Below are positions 59,567-64,000 of a stretch of DNA of 64,000 nucleotides, piece after piece. How positions within the stretch are numbered: the stretch's first letter is position 1; every line of letters begins with the position of its first letter. A program made the translations under genes and the position numbers. Source of the stretch: Pedobacter sandarakinus (GTDB lineage Bacteria; Bacteroidota; Bacteroidia; Sphingobacteriales; Sphingobacteriaceae); assembly GCF_026240095.1 (NCBI RefSeq), contig NZ_JAPIVG010000008.1:1-64000 (forward strand), in the 5' to 3' direction. The notes beneath the pieces were generated by a model. That model was not told the origin of the DNA. It did no database searches and saw only the letters and a list, made by a program, of their open reading frames with translations.

Positions 59567-60871
59567 CTATTTACTTATCCAGGCTTCTGGGTTTAATGTT
59601 CCCTGCCCTCTTCTAATCTGGAATTTTAAAATCGCATCATCACCAGTATTAGCTACCACACCAATGGTTTGCTTGGTATCTACGCTGCTACCAGTACTTA
59701 CACTAACATTTCTAAGGTTTTGGTAAACCGTAATGTACTCTCCATGGATGATAATAACCACAGCCCTTCCTTGTATGTACTGTACGGTAAGCACTTTGCC
59801 TGCAAACACCGCCCTCACCGCAGCACCATCTGCCGTAGTAATATCTACCCCATCATTGGTGTACGATGCCTGGTCTACCTTATGTAATCCGTAGCGCTCG
59901 GTAATAGTTCCCGTTGCCACTGGCCAAGGCAACCTACCCCTGTTATTTTCAAAACCAGCAGATAATCTTGCTGCTTCTGGGGTAGCTGTTAACAACTCTC
60001 CCGTACTTTTCTCTTTCACCGCCGGCGCTGCTGTTGTTACTGGCGCAGGTCTATTTTCTGCCTTAGCTTTTGCAGCGGCAGCTTTTTCTTCTGCTAATTT
60101 CTTTGCAGCGGCAATTCTCGCTTCCTCGGCAGCTTTTCTTCTTGCCTCTTCAATCGCCCGCTGTATGGCGGCTGCAATTGCCCGATTAATCTGCGCTTGC
60201 TCACGCTTCTTAGAAGCAATATCCTGCTTAAACTGTCTCTCCTGTTTGCTTAATTGGTTAAGCGCAACAGACTGTTTACTTTTATCTTTACCTAAACGTT
60301 CCCGCTCCTTCTCTTGCTCTTTTAGTAAATCACTCTTCTCTCTCAAAGTCTTATCCAAAACCTTAATCTTCCCATTTAAATCTTGCTGGGTATTTTCAAT
60401 ATAGCCAGCTTGTTTTTTCCGGTACTGGCTAAATTGTTGTAGATATTTTATTCGCTTATAGGCCTGATTAAAATCTTTAGATGCAAAAATAAACATCATC
60501 TTATCATAGGCGTTTCTATTGCGCTGGGCAAAACGAATCATCCCCGCATATTCTTTTTTCAAATCGCCTAACTGGCCCTGTAGCGTATGTACGGTATTGG
60601 TGTTCTGAGAGATTTGGTTATCGAGATTTTTAATTTCCGAATTGATGGTCCCAATCTTATCCTGGCGAAGCCTAATCTGCGCATTAATGGCGTTTATTTG
60701 CTGTAGCGTAAGTTTTTTACCACTTGCGGTTTTATTCAGATTCTTCTGTAGCTGTTCAATTTCACGCTGTATAGCTTCTTTTTTCCTTCTAAGCTGGCTT
60801 TCGGTTTGTGCACCGGCAGAAAAAGCAAATGCGCAAAGAAACAAGATAAATACGATTTTGTGTAGCTTCAT
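59567..60871 (-). CDS. EnvC-like murein hydrolase activator with degenerate LytM domain
   Basis: 434 aa. Signal peptide to about AGAQ; long Gln/Lys-rich coiled coil (about 25-265) that includes an Ala/Lys-rich stretch; C-terminal LytM/M23 domain (about 318-434; WPVATGTITERYGLH, TNDGVDITTADGAAVRAVF). The expected HxxxD is replaced by NDGVD and the HLHFE motif by ILKFQ, so zinc binding is lost. That is the hallmark of EnvC-type proteins, which activate amidases during daughter-cell separation rather than cutting murein. Its TACTTTTG -7 element ends 5 nt before the ATG. Partner amidase is not in the window. Confidence 0.9.
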   Translation of the reverse strand: MKLHKIVFILFLCAFAFSAGAQTESQLRRKKEAIQREIEQLQKNLNKTASGKKLTLQQINAINAQIRLRQDKIGTINSEIKNLDNQISQNTNTVHTLQGQLGDLKKEYAGMIRFAQRNRNAYDKMMFIFASKDFNQAYKRIKYLQQFSQYRKKQAGYIENTQQDLNGKIKVLDKTLREKSDLLKEQEKERERLGKDKSKQSVALNQLSKQERQFKQDIASKKREQAQINRAIAAAIQRAIEEARRKAAEEARIAAAKKLAEEKAAAAKAKAENRPAPVTTAAPAVKEKSTGELLTATPEAARLSAGFENNRGRLPWPVATGTITERYGLHKVDQASYTNDGVDITTADGAAVRAVFAGKVLTVQYIQGRAVVIIIHGEYITVYQNLRNVSVSTGSSVDTKQTIGVVANTGDDAILKFQIRRGQGTLNPEAWISK

Positions 60872-60876
60872 TAAGC

Positions 60877-60884
60877 CAAAAGTA
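60877..60884 (-). promoter_or_regulatory. Promoter -7 element abutting the EnvC-like gene
   Basis: TACTTTTG on the minus strand, 5 nt before the ATG at 60871. It implies a leaderless or near-leaderless transcript. Confidence 0.4.
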
Positions 60885-60989
60885 TAAAAATTTTGCAGTA
60901 AAAAATATTAAAATTGAGATACTAAGGCCATTGGAAACCATCTTCATTCGTTCTTCATCATGCATTCGCCATCGTCCCGCTAAAAAGTA

Positions 60990-61091
60990 TTTTTGATTTG
61001 GAAAGCAAAGACAGCAACCATTAGGTTAAAGCAGCCCCGCCCTCGTTTCTGCCCCGAAGAAAAATCGGGGGCATCCACTAAGTCGGGTTTA
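60990..61091 (-). repeat. Dispersed ~100-bp repeat, copy 7
   Basis: Begins TTGGAAAGCAAAGACAGCAA, contains GCAGCCCCGCCCTCG and ends AAGTCGGGTTTA. An inner CCCCGAAGAAAAATCGGGG hairpin is present. It occupies most of the space between the EnvC-like and DUF4292 genes. Confidence 0.6.
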
Positions 61092-61149
61092 GGTGGCCAC
61101 TTAGCCTAACAATCAACGTTTTAGCTAGCCGAGGCCTCAATAACCATAA

Positions 61150-61941
61150 TTATTTGGCTAAAGTAAATCTCTTTGGAACACTAAACGGAAAATCTACCGG
61201 AACATTGCCATCTATTTTCACAAACTGCATATCAATATTGATTTTCTTGGTTCCAGACAAGGTATTAATTTGAAGTGCACCCGGGAACAAAGATTCATTT
61301 AACTTTTGGTAATCGGTATAGTTAACCTTTAACGCCTGACCCGCCTTTGCATCGTTTAAATTGGTTTCAGAAACCTTTAAAAGCGTGTTAAAAAGCAATT
61401 TGTAATCTAAATTTTCTTTACTTCCAGAAACTACCCAGTTTCCATTTGCTTGCTTTACATCCGATTGCTGGGTTAAAAATTCGCCCATTGCATTGCCTGT
61501 TAAAATGGCTTGCAAAGTATTGAAATTAACCTGTTTATTGGTGAAATTATAGATATAACTAAAGGGCTTTTTGATGTATTCGCTCTTTAATCTATTCATA
61601 ATCTTAATGCTATCTGGTGTTATCAATGCCCTGGCCACTTCTGCCATCCCGCCTAAGGCAGTAATACTCACCCAAATTGTTTCCTTGTCCTTCATTTTAA
61701 AGTTCATGGTCACGTCATTGGCATCATTGCCAATAGCCAGGCTCGCCTTTGCCTTTAAAGAAAGCGTGTTAAATTTTAGTTGTTTGCTATTCAATAAGGC
61801 TAAAGCATCTGCTTTAGAATTATCGGTTTTTGTTTCTGTCTTGGCAGCTGGTGCTACAACAATCTCCTTTTTGGGTTTACAAGCCGCTAATAAAACGATT
61901 GTTCCAAAAACAAATAAGCTATTTAAAATATTTTTTTTCAT
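61150..61941 (-). CDS. DUF4292 lipoprotein
   Basis: 263 aa with a lipoprotein signal: MKKNILNSLFVFGTIVLLAA then Cys21 in LAACKPKK, so it is likely outer-membrane anchored in the periplasm. The body matches the DUF4292 family: KFNTLSLKAKASLAIGNDAN, MNFKMKDKETIWVSITALGG and DFPFSVPKRFTLAK. The LolA/LolB-like barrel seen in such proteins suggests lipid or lipoprotein handling, but function is not established. It overlaps the TPR gene by 23 nt and is co-transcribed with it; the EnvC-like gene follows. Confidence 0.85.
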   Translation of the reverse strand: MKKNILNSLFVFGTIVLLAACKPKKEIVVAPAAKTETKTDNSKADALALLNSKQLKFNTLSLKAKASLAIGNDANDVTMNFKMKDKETIWVSITALGGMAEVARALITPDSIKIMNRLKSEYIKKPFSYIYNFTNKQVNFNTLQAILTGNAMGEFLTQQSDVKQANGNWVVSGSKENLDYKLLFNTLLKVSETNLNDAKAGQALKVNYTDYQKLNESLFPGALQINTLSGTKKINIDMQFVKIDGNVPVDFPFSVPKRFTLAK

Positions 61942-63616
61942 TTATTTTTCTATTTAATATGTCAGCGCTATTACCTGCGGCTTTGGCCTTTATCCACTGT
62001 TCTAGTGCGGCACCTTTATCACCTGTAAAGTATAGTATATCTCCATAATGCTCCAAATAAACACCGTTCTTATCGCTATTGTTTTGCAACGCTTTTTCGA
62101 TCCATACTTTAGCCAAATCATATTTCTGCTGCTTAAACAAGATATACGAATAAGTATCACATGTAGATGGATTTTCGGGCATGGCATTGGCAGCAGTTTC
62201 TGCATATTTAGCAGCTTTTGCCAGGTCATCGTTCTTTAATGCCAAATAATAGGCATAATTATTCATAATCAAATAATTATCGGGCTCAATGGCAATGGCC
62301 TTTTCAAAAGCAACTTTTGCTTGGTTAAAGTTATTTTGGTTAATATAAATATCGCCTTGCAAGGCATATACCTGTGCTTGTAAACTCCTATTGTCTACAT
62401 CAAGCTGTAATGCATTCTTCAGGTTGTTCTGGGCCTGCTCCATTTTACCCGTTTTAAACAAAGCGTAAGCAGTATAGTAATATAAACTTGCCTGATTCGG
62501 ATAAATAGTCAACGCCTCATCGCCAACTTTAACTGCCTCATTATATTGTCCAATTAAGGTCTCAATGTTTATAATTTGTTCCCAAACCGCATAAATCTGG
62601 TCGTTTAACTTTAGCGCTGAACGATATTGTACCAAGGCTTCCTTGAACTTGTTTTGCTGATAAAGTACATCTCCATAAAGCGCCAGTGCTTTGGCTTCAG
62701 TAGGGTTTTTATCAGCCAGCAGTTTACTCAATGCCATTATCTCTCCGGCAACAGTGGGTTGGTTGAGCTTATTAAACAGGCTTGCCAAAATCTTTATCTT
62801 TTCATTTAATGGCATCTCGGGGCTTTCGAAAGCCAGCTGTAAAGCAGAAAAAGTTGCCTTATCATTTTTTTGCTTTTTGTATATATCTGCCATACCCAAA
62901 TTAACCTCATAATTATTAGGTTCCATTAGGTGAGCCTTAGCAAGTACGTTCAAAGCTTCAGCGTCGTTTCCTTTTTGCAACAATAAACCTGCAGCATATA
63001 AATAATTTTTTACATCGGCCTGGTTGCCTTCCAAAAGTTTAACGATATCGCTCTGCGTTGCGCTTCCACTACCAGCTAAACGTCTTTTAGCATTTTGCAG
63101 TTCGTTAGAATCGCCGAATCGGGTTAGAATCTCATCGTAAGTTTTTTTTGCCGCCTCAGGTTGGTTAGCTAAGTACTGTGCATTTGCTTTATCAAAGTAA
63201 TACCCATCCACATCTGGTTCAATTTTAATAAGTGCATCAAAAACGGCAATTAGTTCCGTCATTTTATTGCCTCTCTTATATATCTCCGCTAACATGCGAT
63301 TGTACCAAACATTATCAGGCTTAATTTTAAGCGCTTGTACCATGTTTAATGCGGCTTCAGGAAGTCGGTTTAGCCTGAAATTTGCACTGGCCAGCTCATA
63401 GTAAGCAGCATCCTGTTTAGGATCTAAATCAATAATCTTCGAAAAACTCTTCGCCGCAGCCTCATAATTCTCAGCCATTTTTTCCCGTAAACCAGCAAAA
63501 AACATTTGTTTTACCATGTTGCTATCCCGAGCGACATTGGCCGGTCCAGGCATCTGGCCAAATGCGTTCAGGTTAATCAAGGCAAGAAAGAAAAAGAAGT
63601 ATTTTTTCATAATCAT
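61919..63616 (-). CDS. Secreted tetratricopeptide-repeat protein
   Basis: 565 aa with an N-terminal signal peptide (to NAFGQ) and about a dozen TPR units over most of the rest, for example AAKSFSKIIDLDPKQDAAYY, AALNMVQALKIKPDNVWYNR, ALVQYRSALKLNDQIYAVWE and AKVAFEKAIAIEPDNYLIMN. TPR scaffolds mediate protein-protein contacts; in Bacteroidetes such an exported TPR followed by a DUF4292 lipoprotein and an EnvC-like factor is a recurrent order, suggesting an envelope assembly role (inference). Start ATG at 63616 or the second ATG at 63610; both fit. Confidence 0.85.
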   Translation of the reverse strand: MIMKKYFFFFLALINLNAFGQMPGPANVARDSNMVKQMFFAGLREKMAENYEAAAKSFSKIIDLDPKQDAAYYELASANFRLNRLPEAALNMVQALKIKPDNVWYNRMLAEIYKRGNKMTELIAVFDALIKIEPDVDGYYFDKANAQYLANQPEAAKKTYDEILTRFGDSNELQNAKRRLAGSGSATQSDIVKLLEGNQADVKNYLYAAGLLLQKGNDAEALNVLAKAHLMEPNNYEVNLGMADIYKKQKNDKATFSALQLAFESPEMPLNEKIKILASLFNKLNQPTVAGEIMALSKLLADKNPTEAKALALYGDVLYQQNKFKEALVQYRSALKLNDQIYAVWEQIINIETLIGQYNEAVKVGDEALTIYPNQASLYYYTAYALFKTGKMEQAQNNLKNALQLDVDNRSLQAQVYALQGDIYINQNNFNQAKVAFEKAIAIEPDNYLIMNNYAYYLALKNDDLAKAAKYAETAANAMPENPSTCDTYSYILFKQQKYDLAKVWIEKALQNNSDKNGVYLEHYGDILYFTGDKGAALEQWIKAKAAGNSADILNRKINEKKYFK

Positions 63617-63668
63617 AAGATTAGCCTAAAAGCATTGTGCATAAAACGCCACGCATAGATTCTAGAAT

Positions 63669-64000
63669 TTATTTTCCTGTATGCCCATAGCCACCCTCGC
63701 CTCTCTGGGTCTCATCTAGCGACGTTACCGAATTCCAACTTACTGTTTCATGCTTAGCGACAACCATTTGCGCAATTCTATCACCATTAACGATTTTAAA
63801 ATCTGTATCTGATAAATTCACTAATAAAACCTTTAATTCACCTCGGTAATCTGCATCTATAGTGCCTGGTGCATTAACAATGCTTATGCCATGCTTGTAT
63901 GCCAAACCACTTCTAGGCCTTATTTGTGCCTCATAACCAATAGGCAGCGCAATGAATAACCCAGTAGGTACGAGCATGCGTTGAAGAGGTTTCAGAATAA
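63669..64000 (-). CDS. dut: dUTP diphosphatase, 5'-truncated at the window edge
   Basis: The 3' part of a trimeric dUTPase that hydrolyses dUTP to dUMP and PPi, keeping uracil out of DNA. The frame continues past the ATG at 63977 to the window end (codons ILKPLQR), so this is not the true start. Motif II RPRSGLA, motif [20 protein letters not shown], motif [10 protein letters not shown] and the C-terminal motif [11 protein letters not shown] are all present. The TPR protein gene follows 52 nt downstream. Confidence 0.93.
   Translation of the reverse strand, partial: ILKPLQRMLVPTGLFIALPIGYEAQIRPRSGLAYKHGISIVNAPGTIDADYRGELKVLLVNLSDTDFKIVNGDRIAQMVVAKHETVSWNSVTSLDETQRGEGGYGHTGK

Noticed and set aside
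59567-60871. EnvC-like gene as an active M23 endopeptidase
   Set aside because: Both zinc-ligand motifs are degenerate (NDGVD and ILKFQ).

Overview
The window looks like a chromosomal segment from a member of the Bacteroidetes, most plausibly a Sphingobacteriaceae (Pedobacter-like) species. That placement is inferred from four things. The DNA is AT-rich. It carries a SprA/Sov-type Type 9 secretion translocon. It has tandem CarboxypepD_reg/beta-barrel outer membrane proteins. Its promoters match the Bacteroidetes consensus (TTTG, about 19-20 nt, TAnnTTTG), and most genes lack a Shine-Dalgarno sequence. No rRNA operon, prophage, CRISPR array or conjugative element was seen; most of the window is housekeeping.

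Layout. (1) 84-6376: a large helicase-nuclease pair resembling AddA/AddB. (2) 6387-8196: ten ~135-bp tandem units, each with two small hairpins, ending next to a single-copy Y1 (HUH) transposase of the REP-associated type. (3) 8198-18905: acetyltransferase, pyruvate dehydrogenase E1 beta, DUF1801, SNF2 helicase, DUF2892, DUF1080, a TMEM175-type channel, aat, and a DUF1800/DUF1501 pair. (4) 19341-26726: YccF; a divergent App1-type phosphatase/diacylglycerol-kinase pair; a TonB-like protein; rbfA-trhA-M23; hflX; pnuC. (5) 26767-27987: a decayed stretch with a DUF4160-DUF2442 gene split by one in-frame stop, two mini-ORFs and repeat copies. (6) 28073-33497: rplM-rpsI-rpsB-tsf, nagA, pyrH, frr. 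(7) 33532-35685: a LacI regulator, two tRNA-like genes, an Lrp/AsnC regulator. (8) 35890-45166: feoB-feoA, two paralogous outer membrane proteins, a VanZ-like protein and gcvH. (9) 45663-64000, all on the minus strand: sprA, ruvA, a malic enzyme, a LysM lytic transglycosylase, gatA, two tatA genes, an EnvC-like factor, a DUF4292 lipoprotein, a TPR protein and the edge-truncated dut.

The most unusual item is a minus-strand unit at 34654-35135. A well-matched promoter is followed by two type-II tRNA-like genes of 108 and 143 nt and then an intrinsic terminator. Acceptor, D and T arms are canonical. The 17-nt anticodon arm is identical in both copies, gives an apparent GUC anticodon and contains odd features. 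The variable arms are very large (40 and 75 nt). I do not recognise this as a standard tRNA. The second candidate is the hairpin array beside the RAYT-like transposase.

Intergenic regions also hold at least three dispersed repeat families: a ~100-bp 'ACCCGAT...GCGGGGCTG...TTTCC' element with seven degenerate copies, a 22-bp palindrome arm, and a GC-rich ~42-bp element. They account for much of the gene-free DNA. Several operon-internal genes (feoB, sprA, gatA, trhA) appear to start at TTG.
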